A stretch of 64,000 bases of DNA from NCBI RefSeq assembly GCF_048263965.1, contig NZ_JBLXDO010000005.1:1-64000 (forward strand), written 5' to 3'. Position numbers and translations under genes: made by a program. Of this stretch, positions 17,871-26,080 are shown piece after piece. Below the pieces are notes generated by a model. The model was not told where the DNA came from. It saw only the letters and a program-made list of their open reading frames with translations, and did not search any database. How positions within the stretch are numbered: position 1 is the stretch's first letter; each line of letters begins with the position of its first letter. This DNA is from Ferrimonas sp048263965 (GTDB lineage: Bacteria; Pseudomonadota; Gammaproteobacteria; Enterobacterales; Shewanellaceae).

Positions 17871-18383
17871 ATGGGTGCCGCCATCAAAGTCATCGACTAT
17901 CTCGATTCCCTTGGGGTGCAGTATCAGCTGGTTCCCCATGCACACAGCCAGTCTTCCATCCAGTCCGCGACTAACGCCGGCGTGCCCGCCAGACAGACCG
18001 CCAAGTCCGTCGTTCTGGAGGACAACGAAGGTCGCCGCATCCTGGCGGTGGTCCCGGCCGCTAACAGAGTGGTGATTCAAAAGCTCAGCGATCAGCTCAA
18101 GCGGGAACTGCATCTGATCCCCGAGACCAAACTAAAGGGTCAGTTCAGCGATTGTGAGTTGGGCGCGGTGCCTCCCGTGGGCAAGCCATACAACCTGATG
18201 GCCGTCTACGAGGATGATCTGTGTAAAGAAGATCACATCTATCTTGAAGCAGGCGATCATGAGCACCTGATTCGCATTAGCCGCAATGGCATGCAAGCCC
18301 TGATGGCCAACCAGGCCCACGGCCACTTCAGCGCCACCTCAGTGGCCAATGAGAAGCCAAGACGAGCCTGGGACTGGCAGTAG
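17871..18383 (+). CDS. YbaK/ProX-type aminoacyl-tRNA deacylase domain protein
   Basis: A 170-residue protein of the YbaK/aaRS-editing family. Members hydrolyse mischarged tRNAs (Cys-tRNAPro, Ala-tRNAPro and others). Family features are the QLVPHAHS start, a lysine in ARQTAKSVVLED near residue 45 where catalytic or binding Lys is expected, and GAVPPVGKPYNL with the GxxPPxG loop near 103-108. Which tRNA is edited cannot be told. Strong AGGAGG ribosome site precedes ATG. It is convergent with the DUF1415 gene across a shared terminator. Confidence 0.82.
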   Translation: MGAAIKVIDYLDSLGVQYQLVPHAHSQSSIQSATNAGVPARQTAKSVVLEDNEGRRILAVVPAANRVVIQKLSDQLKRELHLIPETKLKGQFSDCELGAVPPVGKPYNLMAVYEDDLCKEDHIYLEAGDHEHLIRISRNGMQALMANQAHGHFSATSVANEKPRRAWDWQ

Positions 18384-18400
18384 CGCTTTAGCGTGATCAA

Positions 18401-18424
18401 AAAGGGCGCCCCTTGGCGCCCTTT
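18401..18424. terminator. Bidirectional terminator
   Basis: Ten-bp perfect stem AAAGGGCGCC / GGCGCCCTTT with loop CCTT, flanked by A and T runs, between convergent genes. Confidence 0.88.
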
Positions 18425-18427
18425 TGG

Positions 18428-18973
18428 TTACTGTTTCTTTATGCCAGCCAGCAATGACAGAAAAAACTCCGCGCCACGCTTTCGGGCAAAGGCCACATTG
18501 CGCTCCGGGATCTCCTCCGGATTGTCATAGTCTGCCAAAGCCCTGGCCATGCTCTCTTCCCTAATCAAGTGAATGGTGGGCCAGGGAGAGCGGTTGGTGA
18601 AGTTGGCCGGGTCGCCTTCCGGCTCCCCGGCAAAACAGTAATCCGGGTGGAAACTGGCCAGCTGATAAACACCCTCATAACCTTGCATCTGCAGCAGAGC
18701 ATTGGCCAGTTCAACCAGTTCCAGGTACTGGTCAAAATCTGCGAAGCCCTGGGTCAGGACACACAGAGTGGTGGCCACATTCGGGTGTTGGTCCAGGTAT
18801 TGGCACTCCAGGAACAGCGTTTCCAGTGCGCTGGGCAGTTCCTCTGAGTCGATCTCGGCGTAGCGGATGGTATCCGCTTCCACCTCACGCCGGGCAAAGG
18901 GGCACAGGTTGTACTTCATGATGACCCGCTCCACCCAGGCGCGGGTCTGGCTCAGGGCATGGTGTTCCTTCAC
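18428..18973 (-). CDS. DUF1415 protein
   Basis: A 181-residue cytoplasmic protein of DUF1415, recognised from KYNLCPFARREVEADTIRY at residues 20-38 and the FHPDYCFAGEPEGDPANFTNRSP block near residue 108. No function is established. The start is GTG with AAGGAG seven bases upstream. It is separated by about 70 bases from the DUF3429 gene upstream and might be co-transcribed with it. Confidence 0.8.
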   Translation of the reverse strand: MKEHHALSQTRAWVERVIMKYNLCPFARREVEADTIRYAEIDSEELPSALETLFLECQYLDQHPNVATTLCVLTQGFADFDQYLELVELANALLQMQGYEGVYQLASFHPDYCFAGEPEGDPANFTNRSPWPTIHLIREESMARALADYDNPEEIPERNVAFARKRGAEFFLSLLAGIKKQ

Positions 18974-19046
18974 AGACGGTCTCCTTCATCACTTACCCTC
19001 ATTAGGGAGCGCGAAGGGTAGCACAGACTCAGGCCCGATGCCGCTG

Positions 19047-19451
19047 CTAGGCCAACCAGAAGCTCAGGTGCATAATCAGGGCGACGGCGGTCAGCCCCTG
19101 GCGCAGTCCAGCATACCCCTGGGGCTTGCCTTCGATCCAGCGGTCGCTGACCAGCATCAGCAGATAGCCAACCGCCAACCAAGGCAAGGCCCCCACTGGG
19201 CCCAGACCCACCAGGGCGACCCAGGCCAGAATACTTGGGATCATTGCCAGATAGGTTTGCCAGGGACGCGCCTTGGCGATGACACTTTGATACCAGTGGA
19301 TTCCTCCCAAAAAGGAGAGAATGATGGCGCTGTACTGAGAAAAGCCCATCAGCGCTGTGTCCGAAGAAATGGCGCCCAGCACCATCATCATGGGAAGGGC
19401 TACGAAGGGGATCAGCCCGGCTGCGCCGAGCCAATAGGCGTGTATGTGCAT
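19047..19451 (-). CDS. DUF3429 integral membrane protein
   Basis: A 134-residue protein with four to five predicted helices and the DUF3429 signature ILSFLGGIHWYQS near residue 45. Function is unknown. A clear GGAGG site precedes ATG 19451. Its neighbours are DUF1415 downstream and the glutathione transferases upstream on the same strand. Confidence 0.75.
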   Translation of the reverse strand: MHIHAYWLGAAGLIPFVALPMMMVLGAISSDTALMGFSQYSAIILSFLGGIHWYQSVIAKARPWQTYLAMIPSILAWVALVGLGPVGALPWLAVGYLLMLVSDRWIEGKPQGYAGLRQGLTAVALIMHLSFWLA

Positions 19452-19507
19452 GGGACCTCCAGGTGCAGCTCAAGATAAGTTGCTACGCAGAGGTCCACAA
19501 ATGGGAT

Positions 19508-20173
19508 CTATTGGGTGACCATCTTGGCGATCGCCTCCGCCCGCTCCTCGTCAGTCATCTCTGACGGTGGGGGCACCAGAATCCCCCGCTGGCAGGCGGG
19601 ACGCTCAGCCAGTTCATCGAGCCAACGCTTCAGGTTGGGCAGGCCTTCGATGGAGATACCACTCCACTCATGGGTGCGCACCCAGGGCCAGGTGGCCATG
19701 TCGGCGATGGAGTACTCTTCGGTCAGGTAACGAGTCTTGGCCAGTTGAGCGTCCATCACTTCAAACAACCGACGCCCCTCCTTCTGATAACGCTCGATGG
19801 CCGCCGGGATCTTCTCGGGAAAGTAGCGGTAGAACACATTGGCCTGCCCCATCATCGGACCCACGCCGCCCATCTGGAACATCAGCCACTGAATTGCTCT
19901 GGAGCGCTCCTTGGGATCCTTAGGCAGATACTTGCCTGTCTTCTCTGCCAGATAGAGCAGGATGGCACCGGACTCAAACACGGCAAAATCATCATTGTTC
20001 CCATCCACTATGGCCGGAATACGTCCATTGGGATTGATGGCCAGAAACTCCTGCTGTTTCTGCTCCAGGGCCATCAGGTCCAGTGGATGGACCCGATACT
20101 CCAGCCCCATCTCCTCCAGGGCGATGGAGACCTTGTGGCCGTTTGGGGTGGCGGCGGTATACAGCTCAATCAT
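19508..20173 (-). CDS. Glutathione transferase family protein (YfcG/YghU-like)
   Basis: A 221-residue GST. The N-terminal thioredoxin fold (1-80) starts YTAATPNGHKVSIALEE and contains the glutathione-contacting NPNGRIPAIVD (48-58) and FESGAILLYLAEK. The C-terminal helical domain has SIADMATWPWV. It most resembles the YfcG/YghU disulfide-bond oxidoreductase class. It is the second gene of a two-GST operon (12-base gap) divergent from a tetR gene, so expression is probably controlled by that regulator, perhaps in response to an electrophile. Confidence 0.85.
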   Translation of the reverse strand: MIELYTAATPNGHKVSIALEEMGLEYRVHPLDLMALEQKQQEFLAINPNGRIPAIVDGNNDDFAVFESGAILLYLAEKTGKYLPKDPKERSRAIQWLMFQMGGVGPMMGQANVFYRYFPEKIPAAIERYQKEGRRLFEVMDAQLAKTRYLTEEYSIADMATWPWVRTHEWSGISIEGLPNLKRWLDELAERPACQRGILVPPPSEMTDEERAEAIAKMVTQ

Positions 20174-20185
20174 GACAACTCCTGG

Positions 20186-20788
20186 TTAACTGAATGCGGG
20201 TCGGACGGCTAGCAGGTTACGCCAGCGTTCAATGTTGGGATAGGACTGCACCAGGGAAAACTTGACCCTTTCCATAAAGGCGAAGAGCGTCCAGGCGGTA
20301 ATGTCGGCCACGGTGAAGCATTCACCGGCCAGGTAGGTGCTCTCTCCCAGGCGCTGTTCCAACTTGGGCAAAAACTCATCCAGTCGCTTTCTGGACTCCT
20401 CCCCCCAGGCCTCAACACAGCGCTCTCTGTCGGCGTAGACACCGCTGAGATTGCGAAACGCCTGAAACGCCGGAACCAGGCCCTGGTGCTCAATGATACG
20501 GGTCCACATCTCCACCCTGCCCTGCTCCAGAGGCGTCGCGCCAAACAGGCCCGTTGGCTTTATAGCATCAAAGTAGCGGCAGATCGCCAGGCTTTCACAG
20601 ATGGTTTCACCGTCATCCAGCTCCAGAACCGGCACATGACCATTGGCGCTGAGTCGGCGGAACTCGGTGGAGAGGTTTTCCCCGCCTCGAATGTCTACCT
20701 CCTGTCGCGGCACCTCCAGACCGGCCTCGGCCAGAAATAGGGACACGCGCAGGCAATTCGGGGTGGGGGCGGTTTGATGAATCTTCAT
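20186..20788 (-). CDS. Glutathione transferase family protein
   Basis: A 200-residue GST with thioredoxin fold (TAPTPNCLRVSLFLAEAG, NGHVPVLELDDG, ICESLAICRYFD) and an alpha-helical half with FTVADITAW. The CxxxR-type start (NCLRV) places a cysteine near the expected active-site position. The ATG at 20788 is preferred: AAGGAG lies five bases before it, and the alternative GTG two codons upstream overlaps the site. First gene of the GST pair, divergent from tetR with 80 bases between. Confidence 0.85.
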   Translation of the reverse strand: MKIHQTAPTPNCLRVSLFLAEAGLEVPRQEVDIRGGENLSTEFRRLSANGHVPVLELDDGETICESLAICRYFDAIKPTGLFGATPLEQGRVEMWTRIIEHQGLVPAFQAFRNLSGVYADRERCVEAWGEESRKRLDEFLPKLEQRLGESTYLAGECFTVADITAWTLFAFMERVKFSLVQSYPNIERWRNLLAVRPAFS

Positions 20789-20803
20789 TGACACTCCTTT
20801 TCC

Positions 20804-20850
20804 GGAACGATCGTTTAGATTAGAATCTATCGATATCAGAACGAACGGTC
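20804..20850. promoter_or_regulatory. Two candidate TetR operators between the GST operon and tetR
   Basis: A perfect palindrome AACGATCGTT (20806-20815) inside GGAACGATCGTTT, and a second imperfect copy GAACGAACGGTC (20839-20850). Both lie in the short divergent promoter region, where autoregulation by the adjacent TetR protein is expected. Confidence 0.6.
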
Positions 20851-20868
20851 AAGAATTTTGGAGGCAGT

Positions 20869-21444
20869 ATGGCAAGACAGTGTTGCTTCGACAGAGAGGA
20901 GGTGCTGGAACGGGCTATGGGTCTGTTCTGGCAGCGCGGCTTCGAAGCTACATCCGTGGCCAACCTGGTGGACCACCTGGGGATCAATCGTTTCAGCCTC
21001 TACAACAGCTTCGGTGACAAGCATCAGCTTTATCACCTGTGCCTAAGGCACTATCAGGAGACCTACTCCAAACCCAGGCTGCAGCCCCTGCTGGAGGACA
21101 ACGCTGGGCTGAAAGAGATTGAAACCCTGCTAATGCAGATGTGTCAGGAGGTTCGGCCAGGGTTTGGCTGCTTCCTGCAAAGTGCCCTGCTGGAGCGCAG
21201 ACAACTGGACGAAAAGGTAGCGGCTCTTTCAGATCAGATATTCGACGGGCTGTTTGCGGCGCTGAAGCACGCTCTGGAGGGCGCCAAGGCAAAACAGCAA
21301 CTCAGGCCCAACACCGACATCGATCTGCTGACCCACTGGCTGGTGTTGCAGATTCAGGGCATCCGCGCCCTGCTCAGGGCCGGTCAGCCGGACAGGGTCA
21401 CCCCCGCCCTGACGCAAATTGTTACCTTCCTGCGAAGCCAGTAA
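20869..21444 (+). CDS. TetR-family transcriptional regulator
   Basis: A 191-residue regulator. The helix-turn-helix lies at residues 10-50 (REEVLERAMGLFWQRGFEATSVANL, then GINRFSLYNSFGDKHQLY). The C-terminal ligand domain includes a GCFLQSALLERR segment typical of the TetR_C group near AcrR/YcdC-like stress regulators. Cysteines at residues 5 and 6 are unusual so close to the DNA-binding domain. Divergent from two GST genes; it probably represses them and itself, the ligand being unknown. GGAGG precedes the ATG. Confidence 0.85.
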   Translation: MARQCCFDREEVLERAMGLFWQRGFEATSVANLVDHLGINRFSLYNSFGDKHQLYHLCLRHYQETYSKPRLQPLLEDNAGLKEIETLLMQMCQEVRPGFGCFLQSALLERRQLDEKVAALSDQIFDGLFAALKHALEGAKAKQQLRPNTDIDLLTHWLVLQIQGIRALLRAGQPDRVTPALTQIVTFLRSQ

Positions 21445-21520
21445 TCGCCACCATACAGCCCCGGTTAAGCCACTCTGAGACTATTATTGTCGTCACTGAA
21501 TTTAATCGGGGTAACCATCC

Positions 21521-22264
21521 ATGAAACACTTCGGCTTGGCCTTGGTCGCCAGTGCCCTTCTGGTCACAGGCTGCGCCAACCACACTCAATCTGAGAATGT
21601 GTCCGGCAGCGTCAGCTATCGGGAGCGTATCGCTTTGCCACCCGGTTCGGTGGTCAAAGTGGCCCTGCAGGATACCTCCAAGCAGGATGTGGCCGCTGAG
21701 ACTCTGGCTGAAAAGAGCTACACCATCAATGGTGTGCCACCCTACCCCTTTGAACTGACTTATGGCCCAGACCAGTTGAAGCCGGGCCACAGCTACACCC
21801 TCAGCGCCCGTATCGAGAGCCCTCACGGCCGGCTGATGTTCATCAATACCACAGTTGAGAACGCCTTCGATGGGGATGGCAATAACATGATGTTGCAGAT
21901 GGTGGCCCATGAACAGGCGCCGGATCTGCCGTTGAAGGACACCCACTGGATCCTGTCCCACATCGAGGGGCAACCGGCGCCTTTGGGGATGCAGGATAAA
22001 GCCGCCAATCTGGTGGTCAATCAGGATGGTGTTGCGGCGGGTTTCTCCGGTTGTAACCGCTATCACGGCCGATACCTGGACGACAGCGGCCAGATTGCTG
22101 CGGGTCCCATGGCCGCCACCATGATGGCCTGTCCCCAGGGTATGGATCTGGAGAGGGAGTATCTGGCACACCTGTCCCAGACCGCCGAGTATGAGATCAA
22201 GGGCAACACACTTAGCCTCCGGGATAAGAGCGGCACCGAGTTGCTGCGTTTCGTCTCTCAATAA
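21521..22264 (+). CDS. YbaY-like / META domain lipoprotein
   Basis: A 247-residue lipoprotein (lipobox LVTGC, cysteine at about residue 18). Residues about 27-125 resemble the YbaY domain (VSGSVSYRERIALPPGSVVKVALQD). Residues about 135-245 are a META/HslJ domain (HWILSHIEG, GFSGCNRYHGRY, MMACPQGMDLEREYL, with the two domain cysteines). HslJ-type proteins are linked to heat shock and novobiocin tolerance in E. coli; combined YbaY-META proteins are of unknown role. It is monocistronic, with a strong terminator after it. Confidence 0.8.
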   Translation: MKHFGLALVASALLVTGCANHTQSENVSGSVSYRERIALPPGSVVKVALQDTSKQDVAAETLAEKSYTINGVPPYPFELTYGPDQLKPGHSYTLSARIESPHGRLMFINTTVENAFDGDGNNMMLQMVAHEQAPDLPLKDTHWILSHIEGQPAPLGMQDKAANLVVNQDGVAAGFSGCNRYHGRYLDDSGQIAAGPMAATMMACPQGMDLEREYLAHLSQTAEYEIKGNTLSLRDKSGTELLRFVSQ

Positions 22265-22269
22265 AGTTT

Positions 22270-22313
22270 CATCGCTGTCGCCGTTTCCACTGCCTGGCGG
22301 CAGCGATGCTTTT
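22270..22313 (+). terminator. Terminator after the META lipoprotein gene
   Basis: A 13-bp stem (CATCGCTGTCGCC / GGCGGCAGCGATG, one wobble pair) with a 13-base loop, then CTTTT, five bases after the stop. Confidence 0.75.
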
Positions 22314-22315
22314 CC

Positions 22316-22903
22316 TATAATTTTCCCAAAACACTCCACACGCCTTCAAATCCCCCCTCCTATCTTTACCTTCAGTAATTATTTTCGAATTTAAAAGTCA
22401 CGCAGCGATCTTACGAAGTGACATTTAATTGACGCCACAAAATTACATTGACGCACTTGATAAAATGCCTGCCAGGGCGCTCAGATAGCGAGAAATAATA
22501 GATATTACCGCAAATTATTCGCCAAAATTATTAAAAAAAACGTGTCCTCCATTCAGAGCCAGCCTACACACCCCATCGCAAATTCAACTCTCACATAACA
22601 AAGTAAAGAGCCCAAAACCCCCGTAACTCAGGGTTTTTTAGATATCAGAAAACATTCTTTCAACATTTGCGTTTGTGACAAACGTCACTGAACATCCATA
22701 ATTTTCCGCTATGTTAGATATAACTAAATTAGGTCGTTCAAATAATCTGATTAAAAGGAGAGAAACACACAGGAAAAACTAATAAGCCACAGACACAACA
22801 ACGAGGCGAAATCCGCACAAAGGAGTTTGTGCGCACAGAATCAAGAAACTGAACAAAAAATGGAAAATTATTCGCTTCGAAAAATAAAAAATCACTGGAG
22901 AAT
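22316..22903 (+). promoter_or_regulatory. AT-rich upstream region of the multiheme cytochrome gene
   Basis: About 590 bases, clearly richer in A and T than the genes. It contains a terminator-like hairpin AAAACCC-N10-GGGTTTT (22614-22637) followed by more T, a direct repeat ATTGACGC (22438-22445 and 22457-22464) and a CRP-type site. No open reading frame of note was seen. Confidence 0.5.
22674..22689 (+). promoter_or_regulatory. CRP-type binding site
   Basis: TGTGA-N6-TCACT, one base off the symmetric consensus TGTGA-N6-TCACA, about 215 bases before the cytochrome start. In Shewanella-type bacteria CRP activates anaerobic respiration genes, so control of this cytochrome by CRP is plausible. 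Confidence 0.65.
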
Positions 22904-24667
22904 ATGATGAACTCTAAAACTCTAATATCTTTGGCGGGCATTTTTGCTGTCACGCTCGCCTTGCCAAGTTATGCGGCTAAGCCCATTGACCTGGATGGTG
23001 ACGGAGTAAAGGCCGCTCAAGACTGTAACGATAACGATGCCAGTGTCTGGCAACTGAACTCCTGCGGCGTCTGTGAAGTTGAGCCCGTCAACGGCTGCGC
23101 CGTCAGCCCCCACGACGGTCTCGCCTGGACTGACTACCCCAGCGCCTGTATGAACTGCCACGACGGCGGCGAAGGCGGTAGCCAGTATCAGGAGATGTTC
23201 GGTTCCACTCACTATCAGTGGACAGGTGAAACCCCGGATATGACCAACCAGGGTGGTACCCTGCAGGGTAAGCTGACCAACGCGGTAAACAGCTACTGTA
23301 TCAACATTGAAGGCGACTGGCCTGTGTGCGGCTCCTGCCACGCCGGCCGCGGCACCAAGCCCGGCGAAGGCGACACCGTTGCCAACGTCGACTGCCTGAT
23401 GTGCCACAACAAAGACTACGCCCTCAACCGGGTGCGCAAGTCTGACGGCTCCCTGGGTCCAGCAGACGGCACTGCCCAAGCGGATCTGGACGGCTATGTA
23501 CAGAACATTGCCGCCCCTGAGCGCACCAACTGCCTGAAGTGCCACGCCTATGCCGGCGGCGGTGATGGCGTTAAGCGCGGTGACCTCTCCTCTGCCCTGA
23601 TGGCCAACGGCGATGCTCACTTCGACGTACACATGAACGTGACCGGTGCCAACCTGCAGTGCCAGGATTGCCACAAGTTTGAAAGTCATCGAGTGATCGG
23701 CAAAGGCTCCGACCTGCGTCCTACCGACGACATCGTTCGTGGTGCCGAGATCAATTGTGCCAACAGCTCCTGCCACGACGGTATGGACTCCGGTACCGGT
23801 CACGCAAGCTCAGGCCGCCGCGACGAGCCCGATCGCCACGTGTCTCGCGTAGCCTGTCAGTCCTGCCACATTCCCACCTATGCCAAGGATCTGGGCGCGG
23901 CCAACCATATGCCCACGGAGATGCACCGTGACTGGCAGTTCCACCACGACGGAACTCCCGCCGATGGCGTATCCGGCCCAGGCCACCCGCATACCGACAA
24001 ACTGGCTAACCAGGTGCCTGAGGTTCGTTTCTGGAACCGTAAGAGCGACAACTACCTGCTGGGCGATCTGGCCAAGGTGGACCCTGAGACCGGGCTCTAC
24101 CCCACCTCCCGTCCTCTGGGCGACGCCAATGACGGTAAGCTGACGCCGTTCAAGTACAAGACCGCGCACCAGCCCATGACCAGTGCCGACAGCCGCATGA
24201 TCGCCCTGGACACCTTCGAGTACCTCAAGGGTTCAGGCGATGCCGTCAAGGCGATTGAAAACGGCCTGGCCAACATGGGTTATGCTACTAACGAGCCCTA
24301 TGAGTGGATCGAGACCGACACCTTCCAGATGATCAACCACGGTGTGAACCCCGCCAGTGACGTGGCAGATTGTACCCAGTGTCACTCCACTGATCTGGAT
24401 CTGACCACCGACTCCAAACTGGACGCTATGGGCTTCAAACTGAAAGGGCCCAAGGAGCAGGTGTGTGCTCAGTGTCACGACGGCACCAAGAACCTGCCTC
24501 GCACCCACGAACGGATGCACAACCACGTAGAGAAGGGCTCCGGCATCGGCTGCTACTTCTGTCACGACGTGCAGCGCCCCGAGCGCAACCTGTGCAGCCC
24601 CTGTGACGCCAGCTGCCCTGCAGAGTTTGTGGACAATCAACCCTTCCCACATCAGTGCAGTAACTGA
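22904..24667 (+). CDS. Multiheme c-type cytochrome, octaheme tetrathionate reductase-like (about 10 hemes)
   Basis: A 587-residue periplasmic cytochrome. A signal peptide ends near AA-KP (residue 25). Residues 29-65 resemble a MopE-type metal-binding motif (DLDGDGVKAAQDCNDNDA plus four cysteines). Nine CxxCH sites start near residues 82, 142, 164, 210, 253, 318, 490, 521 and 550; a CX4CH site (CANSSCH) lies at 285. The order CMNCH...STHYQWTG...CGSCH...VDCLMCH recalls the octaheme tetrathionate reductase (OTR) family, which reduces tetrathionate, nitrite or hydroxylamine in vitro. The extra motifs make it longer than OTR. Substrate is not known. A CRP-type site precedes it and a terminator follows, so it is a single-gene unit. 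Start: the first of two ATGs, after CTGGAGAAT. Confidence 0.82.
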   Translation: MMNSKTLISLAGIFAVTLALPSYAAKPIDLDGDGVKAAQDCNDNDASVWQLNSCGVCEVEPVNGCAVSPHDGLAWTDYPSACMNCHDGGEGGSQYQEMFGSTHYQWTGETPDMTNQGGTLQGKLTNAVNSYCINIEGDWPVCGSCHAGRGTKPGEGDTVANVDCLMCHNKDYALNRVRKSDGSLGPADGTAQADLDGYVQNIAAPERTNCLKCHAYAGGGDGVKRGDLSSALMANGDAHFDVHMNVTGANLQCQDCHKFESHRVIGKGSDLRPTDDIVRGAEINCANSSCHDGMDSGTGHASSGRRDEPDRHVSRVACQSCHIPTYAKDLGAANHMPTEMHRDWQFHHDGTPADGVSGPGHPHTDKLANQVPEVRFWNRKSDNYLLGDLAKVDPETGLYPTSRPLGDANDGKLTPFKYKTAHQPMTSADSRMIALDTFEYLKGSGDAVKAIENGLANMGYATNEPYEWIETDTFQMINHGVNPASDVADCTQCHSTDLDLTTDSKLDAMGFKLKGPKEQVCAQCHDGTKNLPRTHERMHNHVEKGSGIGCYFCHDVQRPERNLCSPCDASCPAEFVDNQPFPHQCSN

Positions 24668-24688
24668 GTTTCCCTGTAAGTAGTGTGC

Positions 24689-24714
24689 AAAGCGGCCTTC
24701 GGGCCGCTTTTTTG
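24689..24714 (+). terminator. Terminator after the multiheme cytochrome gene
   Basis: Perfect stem AAAGCGGCC / GGCCGCTTT with TTCG loop and a T run. Confidence 0.88.
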
Positions 24715-24810
24715 TTCAATCGCGGTAAATTGGAGCAATTACGTTAACGAGAAGCTGCTGTTTTGGGTTAACCTGTTCCCTTGATAACTGTGACCTGTTT
24801 GGGACTGACT

Positions 24811-24969
24811 ATGAAAAAGATTATTGCCGCTCTGGCGCTGCTTTCACTGATCACCGCCTGCTCTCCTGAAGTGGGCAGTGAAGCCTGGTGCAAGAAGATG
24901 GAAGAGAAGCCCAAGGGTGACTGGACGGCCAATGAAGCGACCGACTACACCAAGCACTGCGTATTCTAA
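24811..24969 (+). CDS. DUF3012 small lipoprotein
   Basis: A 52-residue lipoprotein: basic start, hydrophobic stretch, lipobox LITAC (Cys 17), and the DUF3012 core GSEAWCKKMEEKPKGDWTANEA followed by a final cysteine (quoted in part: EAWCKKMEEKPKGDW). Two cysteines in the mature part could pair. ATG at 24811 is chosen because it begins the signal sequence; the ribosome site is weak. Function unknown; monocistronic. Confidence 0.75.
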   Translation: MKKIIAALALLSLITACSPEVGSEAWCKKMEEKPKGDWTANEATDYTKHCVF

Positions 24970-25068
24970 TCAGGGGCGGCAACAGCCGCCTCTTCATTTT
25001 CATAACACATTGGACATTTCCTTATAACTCAGTGACAATCATCCTAGGTCTTCACTCAGGAGCCTTGG

Positions 25069-26019
25069 ATGGCGGGCCTTGTCCTATTCCTCATCTTCAC
25101 CATCGCCATGCTGGTGATTCAGCTGTTTCGTTACCAGCAACGGCTCACTAGCGCCCGTCTGCAGCAACAGCGATTGATGCAGATTCTCGATCACGCCGGC
25201 GCCCATATCTACACCAAAGATCGACACCAGCACTACACCTACGCCAACAAGCCCTGCCTCGAACTGTTCCAGATAGATGAAAGTCAGATTCCCGATTTTA
25301 GCGACAGCCACTACTTCCCCATCGAAACTCAGCAACAACTGAAAGAGATAGACATGAAGGTATTGGGGGGCCAGGCCAATCAGGAGGAGGTGATCGTCGA
25401 ACGGGAGTTTGGTAAACCCACGGTTTATCTGGAAACCAAGCACCCACTGCGGGACGAGGATGGCAAAATCAACGAACTGGTGGGCATCTCCACCGATGTC
25501 ACCGAACTCTGGCGGCTAAAGAAAGCCCTGGAGATGCAGGCCAACATTGATCCCCTCACCGGTATTGCCAACAGGCTCAAGCTGGATGCCACTTTCCAGA
25601 CCGAGATAGACCGGGCCCGGCGCTACCAGACCCCGTTGTGCATTCTCTTGGGGGACGTCGATCACTTCAAAGAGGTCAACGACAGGTTCGGGCATCAGGT
25701 GGGCGACCGGGTGCTGATTACCATAGCGGAACTGATCCAATCCAGTCTGCGTAGCTCGGATTATGCTGGCCGCTGGGGCGGCGAGGAGTTTCTGATCATC
25801 TGCCCCCAAACCGAGCTCAATCAAGCCACCAAGCTGGCAGAACGGATTCGACATCAGGTAGAAGCCCATCAGTTTGAGACAAGTAGAAAGCTCAGCATCA
25901 GCTTCGGCGTCGCTTCCTTTAGTGACGCCGACAGCGTCAGTTCCCTGACCACCAAGGCGGATCGCGCCCTGTATCAGGCCAAAGCCGGTGGACGCAACCG
26001 TGTGTGCCAAACCAGCTGA
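25069..26019 (+). CDS. PAS-GGDEF diguanylate cyclase, membrane-anchored
   Basis: A 316-residue protein that should make cyclic di-GMP. One membrane helix lies at residues 2-19, a coiled stretch to about 38, a PAS domain at about 40-150 (DHAGAHIYTKDRHQHYTYANKP), and a GGDEF domain at 160-315. The active-site signature is RWGGEEF, and an RxxD inhibitory site (RSSD) sits five residues before it, so product inhibition is expected. DVDHFKEVNDRFGHQVGD is intact. AGGAG precedes the ATG. The signal sensed by the PAS domain is unknown. Confidence 0.9.
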   Translation: MAGLVLFLIFTIAMLVIQLFRYQQRLTSARLQQQRLMQILDHAGAHIYTKDRHQHYTYANKPCLELFQIDESQIPDFSDSHYFPIETQQQLKEIDMKVLGGQANQEEVIVEREFGKPTVYLETKHPLRDEDGKINELVGISTDVTELWRLKKALEMQANIDPLTGIANRLKLDATFQTEIDRARRYQTPLCILLGDVDHFKEVNDRFGHQVGDRVLITIAELIQSSLRSSDYAGRWGGEEFLIICPQTELNQATKLAERIRHQVEAHQFETSRKLSISFGVASFSDADSVSSLTTKADRALYQAKAGGRNRVCQTS

Positions 26020-26080
26020 GTTGGCGAATAAGACAGCACTGCTCTATGCTCAAACCAAAACACTGATTCTTGGAAAAAAA

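Noticed and set aside
22922..23803. Open frame antisense to the multiheme cytochrome gene
   Set aside because: The sense frame has ten heme motifs; the antisense one has none and no start signal.
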